A stretch of DNA of 64,000 nucleotides from Allodiplogaster sudhausi (Eukaryota; Nematoda; Chromadorea; Rhabditida; Diplogasteridae). Made by a program: the position numbers and the translations under genes. The stretch lies in NCBI GenBank assembly GCA_945643635.1, contig CALZFC010000017.1, positions 5,279,001 through 5,343,000 of the forward strand, read 5' to 3'. Below the pieces are notes generated by a model that was not told where the DNA came from, did not search any database, and was given only the letters and a program-made list of their open reading frames with translations. Shown one piece after another: positions 44,341-54,925 of the stretch. The first letter of the stretch is position 1. Each line of letters starts with the position of its first letter.

Positions 44341-45849
44341 AAGCATTTCTCGAATCACGCCGGGTATTCACTACTTCTTGAACGTGTGCATATGTTACTG
44401 TTGTAAGTAACATCATTGTATATACATATGTGTGTGTGCTGATCTGATTGTGGCATCTAAAGGTCTGAATGAAGCATTCGAATCGAGTCTTGACACGATG
44501 GGTTGCGTAATAATAGTAAGACGTATGTAGCTATTGCAGAACGTCTCAGCCATTCGTAGTAGAAGACGAAAGGGGGGGGGGGGGGGGGAGAGAGAGATCA
44601 CATACTCAACCGCGTGCCAGGCCACCACGCTATTCATGAGAAATCCAAGACTGAATAGGGAAAGCCCTGTACAAACAATGATGATATGTAGATCCTAAGT
44701 GAACAATGAAAAGTTATATAAACTACCACTGAACAATAATGTGATACTACACAATGAGGGTTGCTATATTGGGCCTCCCCATCACACTGCCGTCATTAAA
44801 AGGTTGCCAGAATATCGCTTTTTATTCCTTTACAATCGAATTGTCCTATCTCTATTGTATACACTTATTAAATGACATTATAAGAGAAGAAGAAGAAGCT
44901 GGAGAAAAAAAGCGAGCGGACTCCAATTCTTCACATAAAGTATACATAACTTTGAAAGGATGTGTGTCAATCTCTCGCCAAATTCTTTAGTCGATTGTCT
45001 TTGCGCTAACATAAGAAACCTTTATTAGAAAAAAAGGAGAATAAATCAGGAATATGAAGCTCTTGTTCTTTCATGACATGCCTTCCTAAAAATTAGTTAT
45101 TTAGTGCAGCTGGTTGAGTTGTAGGTAATTGGGAAAGTTTATCTTGCCTTCGACAATCAGACCAGACTTTCTGATATATGTAGTTATATTATGGTTAATT
45201 ATTTTCTTCTATGCTCTCGCTTTTCTTCGTTTATCATATCAAACGGATGACTCATCATACCACTTAAATAAGAATCATAATACTTCAAGCAGTATTCCAG
45301 GCGACTCTTATAAGAAAAGAAGGCGTTGGGCTATTGCGTTGGCAAGATCGAAACATTCTTATTCCCGATAATTAGTCACAAGTCGTTTCATTCTTCACTT
45401 CTGATTGTGAGCGCGAGAGCCGTTGTTGACGAGAGGCGTAGATCATAACGAGTTTATGTCCATTTCAGGAAGTTCTCAATTGGGCTCATTCGAGTCATGC
45501 GATTTCTCTCCCTTTTCTGGTTACACATTGTTGAGCCATAATAAACAACGAATATGTAGGGCACTGTCATCTGACATTTTTACACTTGTATTGCTGTTTA
45601 TAGCCCCACTACACGTGGCAGTAATAAGGAAATATGGCAGTTTGTCACAATTTTTCACATGCCTCACAAGCAGGTTCAAATGATCTGACAAACCGCCTCC
45701 TTCCTTTACGTATTATGAGTGAAATACTGACTGCGGAAGAAAATATCGAATATTTTCAGTTTTTCAATTTATGCTCCCAACCAAAAACTATTTTGTGTCC
45801 TGTTTTCATTCGCGCACATATAATTAAGAGAAAAAAAAACTAATCCAAA
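44341..45849. other. No gene seen
   Basis: Contains a long G run followed by GA (44571-44597) and short ORFs without domain signatures or splice partners. Nothing further is supported. Confidence 0.45.
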
Positions 45850-46460
45850 AAGAGCAATAAATGCCAAATGCCAAGTTGGCTCTTTTTCTTGCCATAGTAC
45901 ATATAAGACAGTGTCAATTAAAAAATTTGGTTTTTTTCTGCAATTTTCAGTTTTGCTGTTATTTTTGGCAAGCAAATTTGCCAGTTTTCAAACCCAGTTA
46001 TTATGCCATGCCAATTTGTATGATTGTCAAGAATGTCATCAATGTTTATTCATCATGCCAAAATCAACAGCTGTCTAAAATGACAAAAACAGCCTAACCA
46101 AAGAACATACGAGTCAAAAGTGTCGAGGCAAAATTATGCAAGTGTTAAACGAACATGGCTCAGAAAATGGTCGAAAAATTTGTCACAGATTCTCGAGGAG
46201 GAGTGGGCCTTTTTGCCAAAAAAAGAAGCTGATAAATCGGCCAAGATTACCTGCCAGAATTGATCAACTGCTAAATTTGCCAAGCCAAAATATTAGAGTG
46301 AAAAATTTGCCAGATCAGCTTGCCAAGTTTGGCGGTTAGCAGAAATGGCATGGCAGTTTAAACAGATGTCAAAAAAGTCGGGCAAATTTGATGACTATCC
46401 AAGGCATTTTTGACGGTTGTCAAAACTGGCTCGTCATTTTTAACGACCGTCAAATTTGGC
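45850..46460 (+). mobile_element. Repeat element, inverted partner of 49690-50345
   Basis: CCATAGTACATATAAGACAG, TGTCAATTAAAAAATTTGG and TTTTGCTGTTATTTTTGGCA recur in reverse near 50270-50355. The interior is built from degenerate repeats of short units such as TTTGCCAAG and GACGGTTGTCAAAA. Together the two copies form a ~600-bp inverted repeat around ~3.2 kb of gene fragments. Confidence 0.65.
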
Positions 46461-46662
46461 GAAAGGTTGAAATTTCAACATCGGACCAATTAAAACAAAG
46501 TGCTAGAAATATGGAGTATGGAACAGCAGAAAATTAGTGAAATTATAATGATAACTATTCAAAAATCTGCTCAAGCAGTAAGTGGACTAATGAATTATAA
46601 AACGGACAAACATGAATTCAAAGTAAATCCCTCCCCTTATCAACTGATTCCAATCCTCTTTG

Positions 46663-47184
46663 AATCAGTCTCCGTTGGTCTTCTTCCTCCTCCCCATCTT
46701 CCAACGTTGCTGGAAATGTCGCGTATCCGCTTCGGCGCTCCGTGCGCGCTCCGGCGCCTTCCGCGTTGTCGCCACTACAAAAAAGTTTAAATTGAATAGA
46801 ATATCTTTGAAAAAAGGATAAAAGAAAATAATTTCATTCGATTTCCCACTATACAATATGCATACTCGACCTTAGAAAAGGAAAACAGAAGTATCAACTA
46901 ATGGAAAAAAATAATCTGAAAGCTATTCCCAAAAACAATGCATTATCGAATGAATCGTTAAGAAAATTGCTTTGATTTTTATTCTAAAATAACTACTGGA
47001 TTTCATTGCAATGAAAAACAAACTTAAATACGAACAAAATGCCTACGCCATTTTCAAATAAAAAAGAACACTTCGAATACCCACAGTTAAACAAATAAAA
47101 ATAAACCTAAAAAGTAATTTCTAACCGTTAGAGACGACATCGGCCCTGGCGTCCCTTGGCGCCGGCGTTGCGCGGATAGCGGGA
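46663..47184 (-). CDS. Two 3' exons of an unidentified basic protein
   Basis: Minus-strand exon 47184-47126 (acceptor ATTGCAG, donor ACG|GTTAGA) and exon 46774-46663 (acceptor TTTTTTGTAG, stop TGA) join in phase 1. Together they encode a C-terminus containing RATPAPRDARADVV, ATTRKAPERARSAEADTRH and a basic end MGRRKKTNGD. Codon use is GC-rich in an AT-rich background, which supports coding. Upstream exons were not found before the region becomes AT-rich, so this may be a fragment. No family recognised. Confidence 0.35.
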
Positions 47185-48108
47185 CTGCAATCTCAAGAAA
47201 AACGTAGAAGCAAATATTCGTCGTCAAAAATTAAATAAATGAAAAGAATACTAGCAGAAAACCTAACAACAATCCACGAAAACAAAAGCCCCAGCTGTGA
47301 TTTACCGAGAATTTCGAAACTCGACAGTTAATGTTTTGCACGGTGCACGATGCAGTACGGCGCACCAAATGACATGGTGATTAATTTCACGGCGACCATT
47401 AGTGATTATTTGCGCGGTTAACGTAATTTTAAATCACGTGAACCGTGCAAAAATGCAAAATTACGTATAAATAATGAAGTATGGTCTAATGTACCCTGCA
47501 TTTCATCACAACGTAATTACGTGCACTCTGCAGGATGCCCCGTGCAAAATATTATCTTCACGCGTTGCGGTCGCGTCGCAGCTTTAATAAATGGCAAATC
47601 AAGCTCATTCAGTGCATCCTGGCGCGACCAGCCCGACGCACCACTTTGAGGTTTTGGCATTCTCATTGATATTTGTTTTGCTTTATATGCGTTCATTTTA
47701 TGATTTATAATTAGATCATATCCCCGGGCAAAAGTTTAGATTGTTTTGCTCGTTAGAATTATTATTTTGAGCAAATTGAATCTTTTGAAGTTTTGGTTTT
47801 TATTTCTCACCATCAAGTGACTTACTAAACGGGCTAAATTTGAAGTCGTTTTCTCTTCTATTCTAGTTATTTTGGATTAGAGGTCACTTTTAATTTAAAA
47901 AATTTCGAGTTATCATGCCACACATAATTTGCTGCTACAATATCCTTTTTTTTATCCAAAACCTTTTTATAATAAGGGATACTTGGCAGTTATTTTTCAG
48001 AAAGTTCTAAGAAAAAAATTTTCCTTCTATATTTTTCTTCTAAATCATATCGCTCTTTTTTTTTAATTTTGCACCCTTCATTTCTCTTCATAAGCCTATG
48101 ACTTTCAG
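47185..48108. other. No supported gene
   Basis: Mostly AT-rich. A GC-rich island at about 47560-47645 has no clear frame with splice sites. Confidence 0.4.
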
Positions 48109-48234
48109 TTCGTGCCTGGTGATCTCTCGTTCAAGATCTTGGCTGGCGTGCGGAAGCAACTTCAGGAGGATGAAGAGGAAGAGGCGCAGCAGAAGCGTGA
48201 CACCCCGACTGCAGGCTCGCTCAAGAGGTTTTAG
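48109..48234 (+). CDS. Orphan terminal exon with acidic-basic tail
   Basis: After a CTTTCAG acceptor, 41 codons read FVPGDLSFKILAGVRKQL followed by a glutamate run and end AGSLKRF, TAG. GC-rich codons and a clean acceptor suggest a real last exon. I could not find its 5' partners on the plus strand and do not recognise it. It lies inside the segment bounded by the inverted repeat pair and may be a displaced gene piece. Confidence 0.35.
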   Translation, partial: FVPGDLSFKILAGVRKQLQEDEEEEAQQKRDTPTAGSLKRF

Positions 48235-48776
48235 CCGTCCATAAAAACTCCTTGTTCTTCTTAAAGCTCTCACCCAGTAGATGGATAGGTCTGACCCATG
48301 ATAGCCGTGTAACCCCAGGGCCGCTATTTGTTATTTCCGGGGAACCACACATTCGGATCATTTCTACGGAGGAAATTTATGGCAAGTTCCGCTGCAATTA
48401 ACACGCGGAGGGCTTTTCGGTGCGGGGAAGACCAATATCAGATTTCATTCTTATCGTGACGTTTTTTAAAATTTCCATGAGTGTACGGTATATGGCTTTT
48501 TTGCTCCAAACTACATGTAATTCCTTTCGTGTTTGTTATTTTTAATGGAGAACACGAATTTACTGATAATTTTTCTCGTTTAATTTATTTCAAACACAGC
48601 AGCAATGATATGATATATACGCTGTTTGGAGCAACAAGACCATATACCGTATACTTACCGTAACTCGGAAAATAACACAATAAGAAATCACGGGCACACC
48701 TTTTATGAGCTTTTCTTAACATTAAATAGTATTCTTGTTTCAGAATTTTTAAAATAATATCACCTTTCATTGACAG

Positions 48777-48860
48777 GAAGGCATGCGTGTCAGCGTCGAC
48801 CTGAACAAGTACCAGATCCACCTGCTCCTCCCTTTCAAGAGTGACCCTACCGTCACATGA
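48777..48860 (+). pseudogene. Fragment of 26S proteasome ATPase Rpt1 (PSMC2)
   Basis: After TTGACAG the frame reads GMRVSVDLNKYQIHLLLPF and then SDPTVT before a TGA. The family's conserved stretch just N-terminal to the AAA domain has NKYQIH...PPK.DPTVT, so the match is specific. Key changes are proline losses and the immediate stop. No Walker boxes or other Rpt1 exons follow nearby. It is an isolated gene fragment, possibly carried by the surrounding inverted repeats. Confidence 0.65.
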
Positions 48861-48986
48861 TCTTCGTAAGCAAATTATTGACATGGTTTTACGGTTTTAT
48901 TCAGATTTTCTTTACATTGAGTCCACTCTTGTTGAAAATTCCTTTTAAAAATAGTAAATATTGGAACTTTTCTATTCATATTTCAG

Positions 48987-49377
48987 CAAGAAACGACTAT
49001 CTTGCTCGAAAGTCAAGCTGCCTCGCTGCTCGAATCGTGGCCTCGACGGCATGGACGTGTAGTGGGAGTGCCGCCGGAGATGGACGACCGAGGCGAGTTT
49101 GAACAGGTTCTGCTTTATTATTGTTTTCCTCTTGTCTATTATAATTTCCATTTTTCTAAGTTAAATCGATTTGATATTTTCAAGGGTTAGATTCTTTCAT
49201 TAATGTGCACTTGTTGGCCAATAGTTTTAATTGTTTCTGTTTTGCCAAAAATAATTGATATGTAAATGAAAGAGAATCTAGTTCAGGAGGTGCCGCCGGT
49301 CCTCGCCGTGCTTTCTTTGGTGGCGACGTCGATGATGATTGTGACAGCGGCGGACCTGGCTACGGCCCTCCTTCTTC
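48987..49377 (+). other. Two exon-like open segments, unidentified
   Basis: 48987-49106 (acceptor TTTCAG, donor CAG|GTTCTG, 40 open codons with LLESQAASLLESW) and 49287-49377 (acceptor GTTCAG, donor TTC|GTGAGT) join in phase 0, the second giving a hydrophobic run VLAVLSLVATSMMIVTAADL. Base composition is GC-rich like the other exons here. The second segment is also open in another frame (GGAAGPRRAFFGG), so the frame is uncertain. No family recognised. Confidence 0.3.
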
Positions 49378-49689
49378 GTGAGTCTTGCGTGGCCAGGGAT
49401 TCTCAATGATCAAGTCATCTCGCAGCTGGAAGAGTTACCAACGATGGCCATTCGAGTGGCTAGTATGTTAACCTTGCTAGCATTTATGAACTAACTTTTA
49501 GAACGCTGTAAAGACTTATATAATATACATTTACGCACACCTTATTGTAGAAGCAGTCTTCATTCATAGCTGATCTAAATAGTTTTTTTTTATTGTTTCC
49601 TATTTGTAATATTAGGATGCATGTGTGAATTTAGTGATCTAAGGACGGCTAAATGCTATTTTAATAGGAATATTTCGTCATGAGCGTTG

Positions 49690-50345
49690 TTTGGGGTCAA
49701 AAAATGATTTGCCTTTTTTAACGGACGTCAAAACGGCCATCCATTATTTACAGCCGTTAAAATTGGCTTGCCACTTTTGAAGGGTCAAAAATTTGGCTTG
49801 CCATTTTTTCTGCCCGCTGAATTTGCCAAGTTGCCATTTTTGACGGCTGTCAAAATTGCCAAGTTGCTCGGCCGACAGCCGCTTCCTCGTGGCACGTTTA
49901 ACAGCTGTTAAAAATGTCAAATCCTTTTGCCAATTCTGATAGCTGTTTATTTTGGCTGTAACATTTTTTATACGTGAAGGACTTGCCAAAACCGTTGAAA
50001 TTTTGAACATTTGCAAATTGCGCCATGGAAAATTTTATGGCCATCAAATTTGGCATGCTAACTCATCCACATTTAACGGCCTTTATTTTTGCCGCACCAA
50101 ATTTGTTTTGTTGTTAAATTTGCCGAGACCGGCTTGGCAATAATTAGATCACATTTCTGTGGATAATCCATTTTCTTCGCTTGTACATTGTGTCCGCCAC
50201 TTCTATTGACCGTATTATTTGTCATGACAAGTTTGAATGTGTGAATAAAATATTGCCACATTTGCTTGTCGTTTTACCTGCCAAATTTGGCAAAAATAAC
50301 AGCATAAGTGAAAATTGCAGAAAAAAAACCAAATTTTTTAACTGA
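49690..50345 (-). mobile_element. Repeat element, inverted partner of 45850-46460
   Basis: Reverse-oriented copy with the same degenerate internal units (TTTGACGGCTGTCAAAATTGCC and variants; TTTGCCAAG) and the same outer end CTGTCTTATATGG. No transposase is recognised. Confidence 0.65.
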
Positions 50346-51060
50346 CACTGTCTTATATGGACACATATGGAAATCCTTGTGAAATGTTTGAGAAAGGTTA
50401 AAACCTGTGCCCGTCTCTAATAGTTGATTAGCTTAAAGGTCTTTGCTGTCTCTGTACGCTTTTGAAAAGACTCTAGAATAGAGAACTCTGCGCAATAAAT
50501 AGTGTCTGCCCCTGCTTTCACCAGTGCTTACCAATTTGCCTCAGTGATTAAGCAGAAAAAATGACTTGCTCAAAGAAGCTTCAGTGTCAGAGAAAACAAT
50601 TAAATATAAATTACTATTAGACTCAAAGTGCTCAGTTCCAATTTGTCTAGACACTTACTGGTCGTTTGCAAAAAGCATGCAAGATAGGAGGACAACAATT
50701 CTTTAGCCAAGTTGGCCATACCATCAATATTTCCTTCACTCTTACGCTTACGCATATTATTCAGCTAGAGCGTTATTACAGTGCTATCTTTTGTACAAAG
50801 CATAATTATTTCATCTCTAAGCCAGATTCTAAGGTAGATTTCATGAATTATCATTTTAGGAGTAAATTTGCCGTTATTCTAGGGTTAATCTTTACAATTA
50901 GCGATTCGCTCCGCATTGTATGGAATTCATTTGGCGCGTTTATTAATAACTTGTCACGTTCTCTTCCTTTCTTTTAGCCATTTCGGAGCAAGACTAAAGT
51001 TCATTGTCTATTTATGCCAATTGAACATAATGAAGAAAAGAAATCATTTCAGGAGCTATT
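50346..51060. other. Upstream flank of the GPCR gene; no gene seen
   Basis: No TATA box or RNA gene stands out. The nearest clear feature is the GA tract leading to the start codon at 51134. Confidence 0.4.
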
Positions 51061-51079
51061 GTAGAGAGAATCGAAGGGC

Positions 51080-51133
51080 GAGTGAGAGAGAGAAAGAAAG
51101 AAAGAAAGAGAAAGAGAGAGAGAGAGAGAGAGA
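51080..51133 (+). repeat. GA microsatellite abutting the GPCR start codon
   Basis: GAGAGAGAAAGAAAGAAAG followed by a pure (GA)n run ends directly at the ATG, so the 5' UTR or proximal promoter is a purine tract. Confidence 0.85.
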
Positions 51134-51762
51134 ATGCCGCTGTACGCGCGTTCCTCGCTGGACTACGCGAGTGTCGTCATGACGATGGTGTTCAGCTCGG
51201 CCGGTGTGCTGCTCAGCGGTCTTCTCATCGTTGCTGTCATTCGACGAACACCGATGGTACGTGCGAAATCGCACTTTCTTCTTCTTCTTTCTTCCTATCA
51301 ATTCTAATTGTTTAGCCGAATGCTTGCTCTTTATTCTTCTTGAATGGTATCGCTCGACAGGCTCCATAAAGTGAAAAAGCTCCTTAAAGTGACATCACTT
51401 TTCTACAGGTGCTTCGCGGTTACGCAGTCATTCTGTTGTGGTCGTCAGTGATTGACATGGCGAGTAGCTTTCTATCGTTGCTGCTTGTTACGAGGTCGCG
51501 CCTTATTCAGCTGTTTCAGGCGAGAGGGATTGTAGAAGGAGAAAGAGTGAGAGAATTACATAATGAGAGAGAGAGAAATATACAGAAAAAGAGAGAGAAA
51601 AGTGAGATAGAAAGCGCAAAAAGAAACTCTCAACATCCTCAGAGTCATCTGCGTCTTCCCCTACGTCATTTTCGTCTCGCTCGGGCCGTGCGCCGCGATG
51701 CTGCCAGCGCCACTCGGACAAAACGTCATTCATTGGTAGTCACCTTTTCCCTTTCTCTCACT

Positions 51763-51770
51763 CTTGCCTA

Positions 51771-51801
<31 letters not shown>

Positions 51802-51934
51802 GTCTCTCTGATTCCTTTTCTCTCTATCTCTCTGATTCCTTCCCTCTCTCTTTCTGTCTCACTGATTCCTTCTCTCTCTCTTTCTGTCTCTCGGATTCCC
51901 TCATACTCTCTCTCTCCCTCTTTCTCCTTCTCAG
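51763..51934 (+). repeat. CT tract filling GPCR intron 3
   Basis: About 170 bases of CT with dispersed TGATTCC units (SLSVSLIPS-like when read) run up to the acceptor, acting as an oversized polypyrimidine tract. Confidence 0.85.
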
Positions 51935-52616
51935 GTGTGGTCGTGCGCAGACCCTTCTGCAGCAGTTCGTAGCCAACTCTCTGGTGCTGCTCTGTCTGTC
52001 CTTTCTCTACCGCCTCTTCGTCATCCGCCACGCGCCCCTCCCCTGGCATCTCGTCTTTGTCGCGTGCAACGTCGTCATGCTGCCATTCTTTCTCTCTTCC
52101 GTCAGAGATACATCTTATTGCTGATATTACGATGGCATTGTATCACTTAATGCTATCCTATTATTATCGTCACACTATTTAAATGATATGTACATACATA
52201 TGTACATATATACCTATGTATGTTTGTATATTTGGGGTAGAAATGTTAAAATAGTTCTCATAGTTTTATTTTTTAAAATAAATTTGTTTATTGTGTAGTG
52301 TTGATTTTGTTTACAAGGACATATCTCTTTAAAAAAATTTCTTAAGGCCTTCTTCATGCTGCCGAACAACGAGCGAAGTGTCGATGCGAGCGCGCTGAAC
52401 AGCACGCTGCTCAGCGACTACACCGACGCCATTATTTGTTAGCTTTTGTCAATGTCATTCTTCTCATTGGCTGATGAGCGGAACATATTCGGGAATTACA
52501 TCATATCTTTTTAAATCGTATCTCTGCTGAATATTCTGATAAATTAAATGCATATTGGGGTTTAAAATTATTAAAAAAATATATGATGCCAAGTATGAAC
52601 GTAACATTTTTTTTCT

Positions 52617-52704
52617 TCTCTCTGTCTGTCTCTCTCTCTCTCTCTCGTTCTCTATCTCGTTCTCTATCTCACTCGCACTCTCATTTTCCTTTCTCCCCAA
52701 TCTC

Positions 52705-52762
<58 letters not shown>

Positions 52763-52765
52763 CAG
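52617..52765 (+). repeat. CT tract before GPCR exon 6
   Basis: A long (CT)n run ends at the acceptor TCTCTCCAG of exon 6, so the microsatellite is the polypyrimidine tract. Confidence 0.9.
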
Positions 52766-53916
52766 CCCTGGATGACGTGACGCACGCGAGTTCGCTGGCC
52801 CGCCAGGCTATCGCTGTTGTGTGTCCTCTCCTACCCTGTCATCGTGACGTCGCGCGCGGCTGCCCTCTCGCGCCTCGAGTCGAGCGCGAGCTCCATGAGC
52901 GCGGTCACCCTCGCGCGACATTGGCAACTTATGAAGGTGGCTTAATTTGGTTTTTCTTATTTACGCTATAAAAACTTGATTTTAATTGATACTTTACCCT
53001 AAAATAGTCACAAAAGGAAAAAGATCTACCCCTATTATTCATAGAATTCTTTATTAGTAGATAATCAAATACGATTAATAACTTGCCAGATTATATGTAA
53101 GTTTACGTTTAACCTTCGCTTTAAAATCTCACTGCGCTAGAGAAGAATGTTGGTAACTTTATGAATGGATTATTGATTGACCAGATTAAAAAAACTGAGT
53201 TGAGGCGCTGACCATGCACGCCTTCGTGCCTCTCTTCTACGCCGCCTCCGTTGCCATGCTCTTCCTTGAGCTCTTCCAAGTCGTCCACTCTCCCTTCATT
53301 CAAATCTTCATCTTTAATGTTGGCGCGCCTTTCATGATTCACCTGAAAATCTGCACGTATTTACTCATTTTACTGTCAATGCCAACGATCTCTGAGCAGA
53401 GATATGTACATACATACATATGTATGCACATAGAAGCATTGAACTAGGCAAGGAAATGTCATACACAGCCATGTATATGTAGTTAGCCTGGGTTTTCGAT
53501 AGAAACAGCCTTTTTTGTCACATAATTAAGGAAAAAAGTAAGTTTTTCTATTAATCTTAATAATATCCCTCACATCTAGATTACAAAAGTAAATGTAGAG
53601 CTTTCAGTGCTGCAACATTATGCCGTCGTTGAATGCACTTTGCACGCTCTGCTTCGTTACGCCGTACAAGAGGTTATCAAAGTTCATTCAATCTGTTCTT
53701 CTCGATTAATATTGCGATTACATCAATCTTCTTTCAACATGATCTTACTAATAAATCATTGATATCGGAAATATTAAGTAATAGAGAAATAAATATTTCA
53801 TAGGAAGCATTTTTTTAACCATAAAATAATTTCATCTTTTTCTTTTTCTCAGATTCTTCATCGGCCTCTTTCATAAGCACTACAGGTTAAATGTGACGCA
53901 AAGCTTTAGCAAATAG

Positions 53917-54925
53917 AGTTTATATTTTCGAGAAAAAAATGTAAATTTTGCTCCCTCTGTCTGTTCTTGTTCCATTTTGCCATTCTTTTTTTTCGTTTAT
54001 GTCGATTCAGAATGATAAATTTATGGTAATAAAGATATATCGCAATCGTGAGATCATACATATTTTATTTTCAGCGCAACATAAAACAATCTTCGGGAGT
54101 AAAGTTAATCTACTTCAGAGACGAACTGAAATATTCAACCATAATATGAGGAGCAGATGTAAGTAAAGAAAGGAAAGAAAACAGAGATCCCATCAAAGTA
54201 TGTACAACCTGCAGGTTTAATATATTCAACAAAGTTCTTCTACTCGGTATACGTCAACATGTATGGTTTTTTATCAAACTCAAGTACGCATGAATATGGT
54301 AGATTGAAATGGAAGGTAGACCAAGAACAAGGAAGACATGAATGTGTTGAACAACGGACCTTATGCGAGGAATGATAACAATTAATAATAGATGAATCAC
54401 GGAACATGTCTTGGCGAATTCATTAAAGGAATATGGCTCTTTGACGTTGAAAATGAAAAAAAGACAATTAATTGTCCGAGATAAGGTAGGCACAATTCCT
54501 TGTATTTAGTATGTGACGCATCGATCTTAATTAAAACTGGTTGGCATTATCAGACCGATTTATGATTCGGTTAGTCATTTTTGCAGATGACTTTGGGCAA
54601 GGAGTGATGAGATTTCATGATAGTTTAATGGATCATTAGCACTAATTGTGCGAGGAAACTGGACAACAGGAAGTAAACAATTTGCCACAGTATTTACTGT
54701 CTTTTCAAGCGCCGGAATTTCAATTTTTCAGGGAAATTTAGATACGATTTATAGAATGATCATAAAATGAATACGTGAGCTCTGTTAATATTTTCAACAT
54801 TTGACTTTTAATGAACGTATATATTTAAGAGTTTAAATTCTCGAAGAAGGCTCGTTTAATATATGCGCGCTCTTTGGCCAATATACACCCATTTTTGTTT
54901 TCAAATAAAAAAGAACTCAAAGCCT
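53917..54925. other. Intergenic between convergent GPCR and SCYL2-like genes
   Basis: AT-rich with no exon-like frames. The two genes converge here, so it should hold both 3' UTRs. Confidence 0.5.

Larger units (their letters stand above)
51134..53916 (+). pseudogene. Nematode-type 7TM chemoreceptor-like GPCR with one frameshift
   Basis: Nine exons: 51134-51256 (start MPLYARSS; TM1), 51409-51519 (TM2; GC donor), 51611-51735 (TM3 with VSLGPCA), 51935-52100 (LSFLYRLFVI; TM4), 52347-52437, 52766-52936 (TM5), 53205-53318 (TM6), 53608-53672 (TM7 end, LCFVTPYKR) and 53853-53916 (stop TAG). The sum is 1030 nt, one more than a multiple of 3. Inside exon 6, around GCTGTTGTGTGTCC (52813-52826), the frame shifts from THASSLARQAIAVV to VLSYPVIVTSR. 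Removing one base would give ~342 residues, the usual length. The GPC and FxxPY(K/R) landmarks fit nematode serpentine receptors, closest in style to the Srd/Str group. The shift may be real or an assembly error; all splice sites are good. Confidence 0.75.
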
